A stretch of DNA of 64,000 bases from an uncultured Victivallales bacterium (GTDB lineage Bacteria; Verrucomicrobiota; Lentisphaeria; Victivallales; UBA1829): contig CALXRL010000009.1 in NCBI GenBank assembly GCA_944390735.1, positions 23,529 through 87,528 on the forward strand, read 5' to 3'. Positions 1 through 8,152 of the stretch are shown here, in pieces. The notes below the pieces were generated by a model. It ran no database searches. It had not been told where the DNA came from and saw only the letters and a program-made list of their open reading frames with translations. The first letter of the stretch is position 1; each line of letters begins with the position of its first letter. A program made the translations under genes and the position numbers.

Positions 1-832
1 CCTTTCCGTCGAGCTCGAAGACCGCAATGGAATCGTAGCCTCGGTTGGAAGCGAACAGGAAGCGTTCATCCTCGGAGAGCCGGACGGCGGAAGCCTTAGT
101 CACTCCCACAAAATCCTTCGGCAGAGTGGATGCGATCTGAAGCGTCCGGAACGTTCCATCCTGATAAGAGAGAGAGTGGATCGTGTTGCCGAGCTCGTCG
201 AGCAGATAGGCGATTTTTCCGGAGCGGTCGAAAATCAGATGGCGCGGACCCGATCCGGCGGGCTCCACATGGAATGTCGTGACACGATCCTCATCAATGC
301 CCTTGACCGGATCAAAGGGATAGAGCTTCACCGCGTCGATGCCGAGGTCGATCACGATCAGATATTTCCCGTCCGGCGTAATGTTGGTGAAGTGGGTATG
401 GGGACCATCCTGCCGGGGCTGATTCGGTCCCTTCCCCGTGTGCTGAATGTTGCGCAGACGCTCCCGGATGCTGCCATCGGCATTGAGCGCAAACACCGAG
501 ACGCTGCCGGAAAGATAATTGGCGCAGAACAGGAATTTTCCGCTGGGATCGGTGATCACATAGCATCCGGCTTTCCCTTCGGCGGACATGCGGTTGAGTT
601 CCGTCAGCGACAGATCCGCATTCACCTTGTATGCCGCCACCCCAGAGGAATCGCCGACCGTGCAGGTGGAATAAAGATATTTGCGGTCGGGTGAGAACGA
701 AACCCAGTTCGCATTGTCGATCGGATTGCTCCCGAGCAGTTCGGGAACGCCCTTTTCATTCAGCTGGTACCGGAAGATTCCTCCGCCTTCGACAGCGGCC
801 GCGCAGGCGACAATATAAAAAATATGATTCAT
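1..832 (-). CDS. Lactonase-family beta-propeller protein (6-phosphogluconolactonase, YbhE type), 3' end cut off by window edge
   Basis: Reading the minus strand from the ATG at 832 gives an open frame to base 1 with no stop, so the C-terminus lies outside the window. The visible 277 residues carry repeated beta-propeller blade motifs such as WVSFSPDRKYLYS, TDPSGKFLFCANY and ITPDGKYLIVIDLG, and the family-typical GPRHLIF. This family (YbhE/Pgl type) includes 6-phosphogluconolactonases that hydrolyse the lactone to 6-phosphogluconate, but many members have other lactone substrates. No convincing signal peptide is seen, so it is probably cytoplasmic. An AAGGAA ribosome site lies about 6 bases before the ATG. 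Family assignment is firm; substrate is open. Confidence 0.85.
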   Translation of the reverse strand, partial: MNHIFYIVACAAAVEGGGIFRYQLNEKGVPELLGSNPIDNANWVSFSPDRKYLYSTCTVGDSSGVAAYKVNADLSLTELNRMSAEGKAGCYVITDPSGKFLFCANYLSGSVSVFALNADGSIRERLRNIQHTGKGPNQPRQDGPHTHFTNITPDGKYLIVIDLGIDAVKLYPFDPVKGIDEDRVTTFHVEPAGSGPRHLIFDRSGKIAYLLDELGNTIHSLSYQDGTFRTLQIASTLPKDFVGVTKASAVRLSEDERFLFASNRGYDSIAVFELDGK

Positions 833-872
833 TGCTGTTCCTTCTTGTTGTGATGGTCCATTCCGTTGACAT

Positions 873-901
873 ATTATACCACCAAAGAACGTTTTTGTAA
901 G
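873..901 (-). promoter_or_regulatory. Sigma-70-type promoter for the lactonase gene
   Basis: On the minus strand there is CTTACA (896-901), a 17-base spacer, then a perfect TATAAT (873-878), about 40 bases before the lactonase ATG. Seen directly; function inferred. Confidence 0.5.
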
Positions 902-953
902 GGTCGGAAAGAAAAAAAACGGAATATTTTACAGATTTTCACAATGTGAACAA

Positions 954-979
954 CCCTCCGGAAACGGAGGGCCGTTTTC
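954..979. terminator. Hairpin terminator downstream of the first secreted glycosidase
   Basis: CCCTCCG-GAAA-CGGAGGG is a perfect 7-bp stem with a 4-base loop, just beyond the stop of the glycosidase gene at 1003. The T-tract is weak on the minus strand and slightly better (CCGTTTTCT) on the plus strand, so the direction is uncertain. Confidence 0.45.
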
Positions 980-1002
980 TCATCGGATGTGTCGGATTCT
1001 TC

Positions 1003-3936
1003 TCACGGATTGCGGTAAATCCGGAGATTCCGGATCCAGAAGGTCAGTTTTTTCCCTTTCGGATTCATCCCGATCCGGATCATCCGGACGGAGTCAAGCG
1101 GCATCCTGACGGAATGGAGCGGCAGACAACGAATTTCCCATTCGGTCAGGGGTCTGGGGTATTCAAGATACTCGACCTTGCCATGCTCGTGAAGGTCCTG
1201 ATTCGACAACATCACATAAGTGTAATGGAAATCGTTTTCCACCTTGTCCTGCACGGACTTGATTTCAAAGGTCAGCATTCTGGCATTCCGGAACGATTCC
1301 TCCGGCAGTTTCAGAACATATTCCGGATAGATCCAGGCGTTCCGCTCCTTCCACTCCGCATCGAAACGAAGCGCCTTTTCGGCGGCATCGTAGGTGATGC
1401 TCGATTTTGCCGCGGAATCGTTCCGCCTCCATCGGGAAAGGTGTTCCGTATCCAGCGGAACCGGGACGGCATCGCGGAACATGATGCGGTTCAAATGAAC
1501 GGGGATCACCGCATGGCTGATTTTCTTCCCCTGAAACACACCGGAGATCCGGACCGTCTGAACGGCGCCCTTTTCCGGAATCGAAGGCTCCAGCAGCAGA
1601 TCCAGACCGACCTTCCCGAACGGAGGAAGCACCAGATTCTCCGGCAGATTTTTCAGCACTCCGCCGCTCACAAGGAGCCTCCCCGTCTTCCGTTCCGGAC
1701 TCAGATTCCAGAGATCCAGATGGATCCGTCCCTCGTCTTTTTCCAGATTGGCAAGACTTTTCAGATTCGTCACACGGAAATCCTCCCTGTTCAGATACGG
1801 TTTGATGACGATGGAACGATCTTCCACCTTTCCCGGACGGATGAGTTCCAATCGTCCCGCGGGATGCGGTGGCGTATCCGCCTTCAAACCGGAAAGCCCG
1901 GAAACATACGCGGGAAAGCGAGTGGAGGAGAGCGCAAGTCGGCCATTCTCCGCGACGACATTTCGGCGTCCCCCCATGATATCCGTATACGGATAACGGC
2001 CGGAGGGAACGGACAGAAAAAATGGTTTTTCATAAAGATTCCCGTTCCTGCAGATCGCGTCATAGGCGCGGTCCAGTTCGGAAATGCTCCAGAAGACAAC
2101 GGTCTGAGTTCCGTCCGGAAGCGCAAAAAGAAACTGCCGGATCCCGGGAACGCCTTTGATCTCGCCGAGCAGTTCCGCCGCCGCAAGCTGAAACGTCAAC
2201 GTGGAGAACGCCGTATAAACCGGCTTGACGCTTCCGTCCCGGCGGAGGATTCCCCAGTCTTTTTTTCCTTCCCGCTCATTGCAGGGCGGAAAGACAAAGA
2301 AATAGCTTCTGGCCACCCCTTCCATCATCAGAAGGATCTGGGACTTCGGCAGAAACTCCGCCACAATCAGCTCCTGTTCCGGCGAGTGTGCGAACAGTCC
2401 CGGCAGAATGCTTTTCTCCTGAGCAAGTCCTTCCAGATTCGTCCCGTTCTCCGTCACATAGATTGCCCGGTGTTCAAGTCCATTCTTTTTCAGAAAGGAG
2501 CGAAGTTCCGCAAAAATCTGCGGATAGCGCGCCGGGGCGGAATAGGTATGAAAATTCATGGCCTCGGCATATCTGGCGACATCGTTTGCATACATTCCAT
2601 CGTCATACGAGGTTCGAACCATGCTGCAGACGGCTCCGGGCAGAACGGAGATCTCCGGAGCGCCCGCCTTGTGTCCGAGAAAGGCCGCTTTCAGCGTGGC
2701 GGCAAATTCCCAGACGGGTTCCGGAGCATAATGGATATCCGGTTCGTTCCAGACCTCCCAGCTGGTGACTTTTCCGCGAAAGGCCCGCGAAGCATCCCTG
2801 GCGAAGCGCCATGTCAGGAGAAGATCGTCAGGAAGACGCGGGGACACCGTCTGCACAAACTTCGGACAGCGGGCGTAAACACTCGAAACAGCAATCTTCC
2901 GTTCCGAAAGCAGCTCCGCATTCTTTTTGTAATGACCCCACTCATAGCGGCCGGGCGCCGCATTGACATCATTCCACGACAGGCGGTCCCGTACATTCGG
3001 AATTCCCGCCAGACGCACCAGTTCGGAGACGAGAAGAAATCCGTCTCCGGAACAGGCATCCGTTTTCAATCCGCCCGGTCCGGCGAGCCAGGACTGCGCC
3101 GTGTCAACGCCGAAGAAGGAGTTGCGCTCCTGCCGCCGCTTCGAGGGATCCACAACCACGGCAAAGGAGCGATCAGACGCCGCGGCGTGACCGTCCCTTC
3201 CCACTCCTGAAAGGAAATAGTATCCCGGAGGAAGCGGAGAGAATTTCACTTTCCGTCCCTTCCACGGTCCTTCCCTCAAAAGCGTGCCCTTCCAGTCGGA
3301 AAGACGGTAACGAAGACCGGCTTCCGGAATGCTGATTTCAAACTCCGGAAAATCCGTTTCACAGAAGACGGTTCCGGGGGAAAGCGCCCGGATCCGGGCG
3401 GTCCCCGCCGTCCGGCCCGGCGTACCGATCAGCGTCGGACGACGGAGATAGAACGATATTTTTTCTCCAATCGGATTCATCCCGATCTTCACTTCCCGTA
3501 TGCCGGCTTTCTTCACCTGCGGACGGTCGGGCAGTTTCACCCGGATTGTCTGCCACCGGCCCGGCGGAGGAGTCCGGTACGGATAGTACCCTTTCACCGA
3601 GGGAGTCGCGGGAAGCATCACATGCGACTCCCGGATTCCACGGAACTCCGGTGAAGCATCGATTTTCATTTCAAATTCAATCTCCCGGATTCCGGCGAGC
3701 GTCTCCCCGATCGTCCAGGTGAACACCGGATAGATCCACCTGTTTTTCACCTTTCCGAAATCCGCGGAAAAATGGAGTGCATTCTCCTCCCTGCTCCATT
3801 CCACGCGCATCGGAACGGAAGCGTTTTTCTTCCACTGCCCGGGTAGGCTCCACTGCTCCGGAATGAACCTCTCATCCGCGGCAGAAAGAACAGAGAACAG
3901 GCCCCCCAGGAAAATCAGAATCGGAAAACAGCGCAT
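1003..3936 (-). CDS. Large secreted clan GH-A-type glycosidase with a duplicated flanking beta-sandwich domain
   Basis: Predicted extracellular glycoside hydrolase of 977 residues. The ATG at 3936 is chosen because a signal peptide (MRCFPILIFLGG..., cleavage near residue 19) starts there and it follows the prepilin stop by 19 bases; the longer frame runs back through that gene. The middle is a TIM barrel of clan GH-A type: VWNEPD supplies a candidate acid/base Glu398 and YVTENG a candidate nucleophile Glu496. Residues about 45-170 and 820-977 look like copies of one accessory domain: both contain RxAWIYP-like, xFEMK/FEIK, VML and IGMNPxGxK motifs in the same order. It is cotranscribed with the prepilin upstream. 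GH39- or GH5-like is my best family guess; substrate unknown. Confidence 0.8.
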   Translation of the reverse strand: MRCFPILIFLGGLFSVLSAADERFIPEQWSLPGQWKKNASVPMRVEWSREENALHFSADFGKVKNRWIYPVFTWTIGETLAGIREIEFEMKIDASPEFRGIRESHVMLPATPSVKGYYPYRTPPPGRWQTIRVKLPDRPQVKKAGIREVKIGMNPIGEKISFYLRRPTLIGTPGRTAGTARIRALSPGTVFCETDFPEFEISIPEAGLRYRLSDWKGTLLREGPWKGRKVKFSPLPPGYYFLSGVGRDGHAAASDRSFAVVVDPSKRRQERNSFFGVDTAQSWLAGPGGLKTDACSGDGFLLVSELVRLAGIPNVRDRLSWNDVNAAPGRYEWGHYKKNAELLSERKIAVSSVYARCPKFVQTVSPRLPDDLLLTWRFARDASRAFRGKVTSWEVWNEPDIHYAPEPVWEFAATLKAAFLGHKAGAPEISVLPGAVCSMVRTSYDDGMYANDVARYAEAMNFHTYSAPARYPQIFAELRSFLKKNGLEHRAIYVTENGTNLEGLAQEKSILPGLFAHSPEQELIVAEFLPKSQILLMMEGVARSYFFVFPPCNEREGKKDWGILRRDGSVKPVYTAFSTLTFQLAAAELLGEIKGVPGIRQFLFALPDGTQTVVFWSISELDRAYDAICRNGNLYEKPFFLSVPSGRYPYTDIMGGRRNVVAENGRLALSSTRFPAYVSGLSGLKADTPPHPAGRLELIRPGKVEDRSIVIKPYLNREDFRVTNLKSLANLEKDEGRIHLDLWNLSPERKTGRLLVSGGVLKNLPENLVLPPFGKVGLDLLLEPSIPEKGAVQTVRISGVFQGKKISHAVIPVHLNRIMFRDAVPVPLDTEHLSRWRRNDSAAKSSITYDAAEKALRFDAEWKERNAWIYPEYVLKLPEESFRNARMLTFEIKSVQDKVENDFHYTYVMLSNQDLHEHGKVEYLEYPRPLTEWEIRCLPLHSVRMPLDSVRMIRIGMNPKGKKLTFWIRNLRIYRNP

Positions 3937-3955
3937 GGCAACACACTCCCGCACG

Positions 3956-4654
3956 TTATAAATTGATCTTGGAGCCATTCCAGATGGCACGCGTGAATCC
4001 CTGATACTGCAATGCGGAACGTCGATAGACCGCGGCATGCCCGTCAAAGAAGCTGAGATTTCCGCTTCCCAGATGATTCAGCCCGAACGCGCCGTTTTCC
4101 AGATAGGTTCGCGGCTCGAACACATACATTCCGCATCCGGGACCGCTTGCGGCGGCGGAATCGCGGCGGGTGTCCCCGGCCAGGAAAATCTTTCCGGGAG
4201 TATTCATGCGTTTGATGCTGTATGCCAGATCGCTTCCGACCTTCGGAAGCCGGAACTCCCCCCACTCTTCTTTTTTCGTGTTGTACAGCGGAGGATTGCC
4301 GCTGGTCAGATCGCAGCGGTAGATCCCCAGCGTATTGTACGGACGTTTCCCTTCACTGGCATGCCGGGTCGACATCTCCGGACAGAGCCAGAGAGACTCG
4401 CCGAAATACTTCGAATCCCGCATGATTCTGGTCCACGGCTTATTGGCCGCGTCATTGGTCAGAACAACCTGATCGAAGTCATCCGCATACAGAAAGAATC
4501 CTTTTGTAATTTGCGAAATCGTGTTCAGGCAGCTGATCTGCCGCCCTTTCCCGGCGGCGCTGTTCAGCGCGGGAAGAAGCAATGCGGCGAGGATGGCAAA
4601 AATGGAAATTACGACAAGAAGCTCTATCAATGTGAAATTTCTCCGCCGATTCAT
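3956..4654 (-). CDS. Prepilin-like protein with H-X9-DG C-terminal motif (cassette 1)
   Basis: A 232-residue protein with a short basic leader (MNRRRN) followed by [20 protein letters not shown], the N-terminal helix of type IV prepilins and type II secretion pseudopilins; Glu5 of the mature helix is present. The residue before the Phe is Asn, not the usual Gly. Near the C-terminus HLGSGNLSFFDGHA is the H-X9-DG motif common in Lentisphaerota and Planctomycetota pilin-like proteins. The ATG at 4654 follows a GGGAAGGA ribosome site; upstream in-frame ATGs would put about 48 unrelated residues before the leader. It lies 19 bases upstream of the secreted glycosidase, suggesting joint expression. 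Role (adhesive pilus, pseudopilin or anchor) is unknown. Confidence 0.85.
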   Translation of the reverse strand: MNRRRNFTLIELLVVISIFAILAALLLPALNSAAGKGRQISCLNTISQITKGFFLYADDFDQVVLTNDAANKPWTRIMRDSKYFGESLWLCPEMSTRHASEGKRPYNTLGIYRCDLTSGNPPLYNTKKEEWGEFRLPKVGSDLAYSIKRMNTPGKIFLAGDTRRDSAAASGPGCGMYVFEPRTYLENGAFGLNHLGSGNLSFFDGHAAVYRRSALQYQGFTRAIWNGSKINL

Positions 4655-4753
4655 GCCGCATCCTTCCCGTTCCGCGTGTCTGCGATTGTCCGAAAGACAT
4701 TCTCCTCTCATATCCATTCTTCCTTTTCGGGGATTCCAGATTTCATTTCTATC

Positions 4754-4762
4754 ATTATAGCA
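4754..4762 (-). promoter_or_regulatory. Extended -10 promoter of prepilin cassette 1
   Basis: Minus strand reads TGCTATAAT after a run of T, an extended -10 element, about 100 bases before the prepilin ATG. No good -35 is visible, which suits an activator-dependent promoter; the AraC gene sits just upstream. Confidence 0.5.
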
Positions 4763-4814
4763 CAAAAAAAAATACAAAACAGGGATCAGAATAGTCATTT
4801 ATAGCACAAATCAA

Positions 4815-5720
4815 TCATTTTATGAAATTCTGTTTCCGGAATGCGGAGGGAGTCATGCCGATTTTCCGGCGGAAAAGACGCGCGAAGTAGTTTCCGGTCT
4901 CGAAGCCGGATTCATGGGCGACTTCCTGAACCGTGAGCGAATGATCCTGCAGAAGATGGAGCGCATGTTCCAGCCGGACCGCCTGAAGATAGTCCAGCGC
5001 GGACATCCCCACCTCCGAACGGAACAGCTTCGACAGATGGTTCGGCGTAATATGCAGCGTCCGAGCGACCTCCGCAATTTGCAGATGGACCTCCTGAAAC
5101 TGTGCCTCCAGCAGGTTTTTCGCGCGGGCGAAGCGGACATTGAACCGTTTCTTCTGCATCTGCGGCGGCTCCGGAATCGTCGCCAGCGCAATCGAAAGAA
5201 GATGGAGAAGATAGGAGGTCCGTTCAAACGCATCCGACAGCGAAACTGGAATCAGCATGAAATATTTCCGCAGAACCTCCAGAAACTCCTCCGCCGTTTT
5301 CTCCGGCAGATTGCAGGACAGCGGAAATTGCAGTCCGAGTTCCGCCGGCGGAGGCGCCGCACAGAAAGCCGGATCAAACGTCTCCCCAGAATCCGTATAG
5401 ACAAAAGCGGTGTTTCCCTCCCAGTGAGCCCGGCAGTCCCCGAACCAGTCAAAGTGGAAACTCCACCGTTCCAGGACCCGCTCGCAAATCATGCGCTGTT
5501 CCGCACCGGGCGGAATAATCAGAAGCGTTCCGGCCCGGCAGGGATAAGCGATGCCGTCCAGAATCAGACGCCCTCTTCCGGCGCTGAAATAGGTCAGTTC
5601 GTAATCATAGTTCCGGCGCGGCGGCTCCTCTTTTCCGGCGAACCATTTTCCCGAGCGAAACCGTCCGGGCTGAATCTTCAGCCGCGCCATCGCATAACGA
5701 AAGGATCTCTGCAAAATCAT
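4815..5720 (-). CDS. AraC-family transcriptional regulator (cassette 1)
   Basis: A 301-residue regulator. Residues about 35-105 form a cupin-like sensor domain (LILDGIAYPCRAGTLLIIPP); the last 100 residues hold two helix-turn-helix motifs with the AraC signature (HLQIAEVARTLHITPNHLSK and the VAHESGFETGNYFARLFRRK type second helix). Such proteins usually sense a sugar or oligosaccharide and activate neighbouring catabolic genes. It sits between the GH78 gene upstream and the prepilin-glycosidase pair downstream, all on the same strand, so both are plausible targets. The first ATG (5720) lacks a strong ribosome site; a second in-frame ATG at 5690 is possible. Confidence 0.9.
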   Translation of the reverse strand: MILQRSFRYAMARLKIQPGRFRSGKWFAGKEEPPRRNYDYELTYFSAGRGRLILDGIAYPCRAGTLLIIPPGAEQRMICERVLERWSFHFDWFGDCRAHWEGNTAFVYTDSGETFDPAFCAAPPPAELGLQFPLSCNLPEKTAEEFLEVLRKYFMLIPVSLSDAFERTSYLLHLLSIALATIPEPPQMQKKRFNVRFARAKNLLEAQFQEVHLQIAEVARTLHITPNHLSKLFRSEVGMSALDYLQAVRLEHALHLLQDHSLTVQEVAHESGFETGNYFARLFRRKIGMTPSAFRKQNFIK

Positions 5721-5904
5721 AAGGAATCATCCATGCTGATGACTGGTTTGCAGAATATAGATTCTCTGCCGGGAATTTCAAGTCCCGGATCCGAAGTCCG
5801 ACCGGTTTTCGAATCGTCTGCCGGGCCGCCACCCGGATCGTCGGCCCCCCCCTTCGACGAGACGCACGTCCGCTCCGGCGACGAACGGCATCCCTTCCTC
5901 CCGG

Positions 5905-7482
5905 TCACTGCAGAACTTCGATTGCGGAAGGAGCTTCGATGCGGATCCGGCCGGGCCCCTCGCACGTTACCGAAACGGAACCGAACGGAGTCGGATACGT
6001 TCCGGAGACATACTCCAGACCCGCGGGATCGGGTTTGACGAGAATCTTTCTGCCGCCCGGCTCCAGAAAACGGATCCCGAGCACCCGTTCGCTCAAAAAC
6101 GGCATCGGCCCGCAGGACCAGCCATGACAAAGGCTGTGCCGCAGACCTTTGTAACAGTAAGCGCCTAAATCCGCGTGAAGATCCCGCTTGCCTTTCGGTG
6201 TGAATTCATCGATCCGTCCGGAATTCTCCAGCCAGTCGAGATTGAAATCCTCCCAGAAAGTCGTTGCCCCGCGATCCATCATGGCGCCCCAGTAGCGCCG
6301 GATCAGTTCCAGCGCCGGACGCGTCGGCTGCGCAAGAAGCATGTAGAATCCGTAAAATGTGCTGATCCCGTGCAGGGGATTCCGCAAAAGGACATCGCTT
6401 CGATCGGCCAGTCCGCCGACCGTCTGAATCGCCGCCGCAGCCTTGTTCTCTCCGCAGTCGGGAATCCGCCCTTTCAGACGCTTCTGCACGGAAAGAACGG
6501 TGGTGACATCGCAGTCAAGGGCTCGGAGAAGAGTCTCCCCCGAGCGGAACATCCAGTACAGCAGTCCCTGAAGTCCGGCATGTTTCGCCGGAAGATCCTC
6601 ATCGCTGGGCCAGTCCAGAAACCGGCGTTCCGGAATGCACTCCGAGCCGTCCGCGGAAAGATAGGTGCCGTAAAGCTCAAGCAGTCCCAGCAGATACTCC
6701 TTCTGCGCACGGATATACTCAAGATCCCCGGTCGCCTGATAGTAATCCGCAAGCGCGATCACCCACCAGCAGGAATAGGTCCGGATGGTATTCATCGGCA
6801 GCGGAAGCGGAGTGGTCGACGTCAGAAAATCCAGCGACTTGCGAATCAGGGAAACATCCCGGAAAGCGGCAAGAATTCCCCGGATCTCCGGATGAAGATC
6901 CCCCATCCAGACCAGCCGGTCGCGCTTTGCGCCGTCGTAAATATAATCCTGCATGTTGAGCTGGAGCGTATACGCGGCGGTTTTCCAGATCCTGTTGAGC
7001 CGCTCATCGGAGGACTCAAACGACCCCGCGTACTCCAGATCCCGGTACAACGCCACGGCAATCACATTGAGCAGAAAAAGCTCTCCTCCGGCATTGTCGA
7101 TCCGGACGAATCGGAACGCCGTGTTTCCATATTCGAGCATTCCGAACTCAGGCACCGCAACTTCCGTATCATGAATCGCATGACACTGATTCGGAGTTCC
7201 GCAGGCTTCGCTGACCGATTCCCCAAAGCGGATCCGGACCCGTCCCTCCTTCCCAAGATTGACAATGCGGATTCCGCCGTGCAGTTCGATTCCGAAATCC
7301 AGAAGGACGGAACCGCCCGACTCCAGCCTGGCTCCGGTGATCGAATCGGAAAACATCGGTTGAATGCTTCCGGAGCCGATCCACTCTCCGGCCCCGGAGA
7401 TCTTTTCCTGCAGGAGAATCCGGGATACGGGGACGTATTCGCGGATGCGTTCATCACGAATCGAATGCTGATAGATGCTCAT
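5905..7482 (-). CDS. GH78-type alpha-L-rhamnosidase-like enzyme, no signal peptide
   Basis: The 525-residue protein matches the catalytic core of bacterial alpha-L-rhamnosidases: an N-terminal beta-sandwich (about 30-150), then the six-hairpin alpha/alpha barrel. The motif DGAKRDRLVWMGD (183-195) has Asp at the three spacings of the GH78 acidic cluster; where many enzymes have Glu as general acid (position 188 here) this has Asp. The C-terminal CHGWSCGPMP and a final beta-domain also fit. It is much shorter than typical enzymes of about 900 residues, lacking their N-terminal accessory domains, and is probably cytoplasmic. It starts 10 bases after the small secreted protein gene, so they likely share a transcript. 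Release of terminal rhamnose is inferred. Confidence 0.82.
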   Translation of the reverse strand: MSIYQHSIRDERIREYVPVSRILLQEKISGAGEWIGSGSIQPMFSDSITGARLESGGSVLLDFGIELHGGIRIVNLGKEGRVRIRFGESVSEACGTPNQCHAIHDTEVAVPEFGMLEYGNTAFRFVRIDNAGGELFLLNVIAVALYRDLEYAGSFESSDERLNRIWKTAAYTLQLNMQDYIYDGAKRDRLVWMGDLHPEIRGILAAFRDVSLIRKSLDFLTSTTPLPLPMNTIRTYSCWWVIALADYYQATGDLEYIRAQKEYLLGLLELYGTYLSADGSECIPERRFLDWPSDEDLPAKHAGLQGLLYWMFRSGETLLRALDCDVTTVLSVQKRLKGRIPDCGENKAAAAIQTVGGLADRSDVLLRNPLHGISTFYGFYMLLAQPTRPALELIRRYWGAMMDRGATTFWEDFNLDWLENSGRIDEFTPKGKRDLHADLGAYCYKGLRHSLCHGWSCGPMPFLSERVLGIRFLEPGGRKILVKPDPAGLEYVSGTYPTPFGSVSVTCEGPGRIRIEAPSAIEVLQ

Positions 7483-7492
7483 GTTCCGCGTC

Positions 7493-8095
7493 TCATTCCT
7501 CGGCCTTCTCGGTGTCCGCGTATTTTGCCTGGAAGGAAATCGTGACTTTCACGCCCTGTTTCAGCGGAATGTTCTCCTGAAAACAGAAGGCGTTGTGCCA
7601 GACGCAGACGGCATTTTTTCCATCGGCGGCGTTTCCATCGGCTTTCAGAAGACGGGCCTCGTAAACGGGTTTGGTCGCGGCGAACACCCAGGATTCCACG
7701 GGCTGTCCGGGAGGAGTCGTGCGCAGCGTCTCAAAACTGCCGTTTTTGATCTGCGTTCCCGTCGCCTTGATGTCGTCAAACGTGATCCAGACCTGATTCA
7801 GATTTTTCATTCCCTTCGTCCGGGAATACTGCCCCTTGAATTCCAGTTTCAGGACCCCGTCGGCTTTCGGCATGATCGTAAACTCGAACTTCTGGTAGGT
7901 CTTGCCGAGATTCCGATAGGCGGTCACCGTGAACGAACGGGGATCCTTGCCCATCCGGAACGGATTGCAGCCCTTGGAGGGGAATGCAATTTCAACGGGA
8001 ACGGAGGCTCGTCCGTCGATCTGGAAGTTTCCCGCGGAGCTTTCCACAGCAAAGAGAGCGGCCGCGGCGAACAGGAACAGGTGAAGTTTCTTCAT
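7493..8095 (-). CDS. Small secreted protein of unknown function in the glycosidase locus
   Basis: A 200-residue protein with a clear signal peptide (MKKLHLFLFAAAALF..., cleavage near SSA-GN). The remainder is rich in alternating hydrophobic residues with motifs such as KFEFTIMP, KLEFKGQYS and GVKVTISFQAKY, suggesting a beta-sandwich of the carbohydrate-binding type, including an NGSFE segment seen in such modules. I do not recognise a named family. It has an AAGGA ribosome site, lies 57 bases after the large glycosidase gene and 10 bases before the GH78 gene, so a role in binding or presenting the same glycan is plausible but unproven. Confidence 0.75.
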   Translation of the reverse strand: MKKLHLFLFAAAALFAVESSAGNFQIDGRASVPVEIAFPSKGCNPFRMGKDPRSFTVTAYRNLGKTYQKFEFTIMPKADGVLKLEFKGQYSRTKGMKNLNQVWITFDDIKATGTQIKNGSFETLRTTPPGQPVESWVFAATKPVYEARLLKADGNAADGKNAVCVWHNAFCFQENIPLKQGVKVTISFQAKYADTEKAEE

Positions 8096-8152
8096 GATTC
8101 AGTCCTTTCTGAATGGTTTGTTGTGAATGAATTTTATAATGGGCTGCATTGA

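Noticed and set aside
946..3210. 754-residue open frame on the plus strand opposite glycosidase 1 (similar antisense frames at 8309-11263 and 33449-35047)
   Set aside because: Low-complexity Arg/Pro/Gly-rich translation with no motifs or ribosome site; a by-product of GC-rich codons on the other strand.
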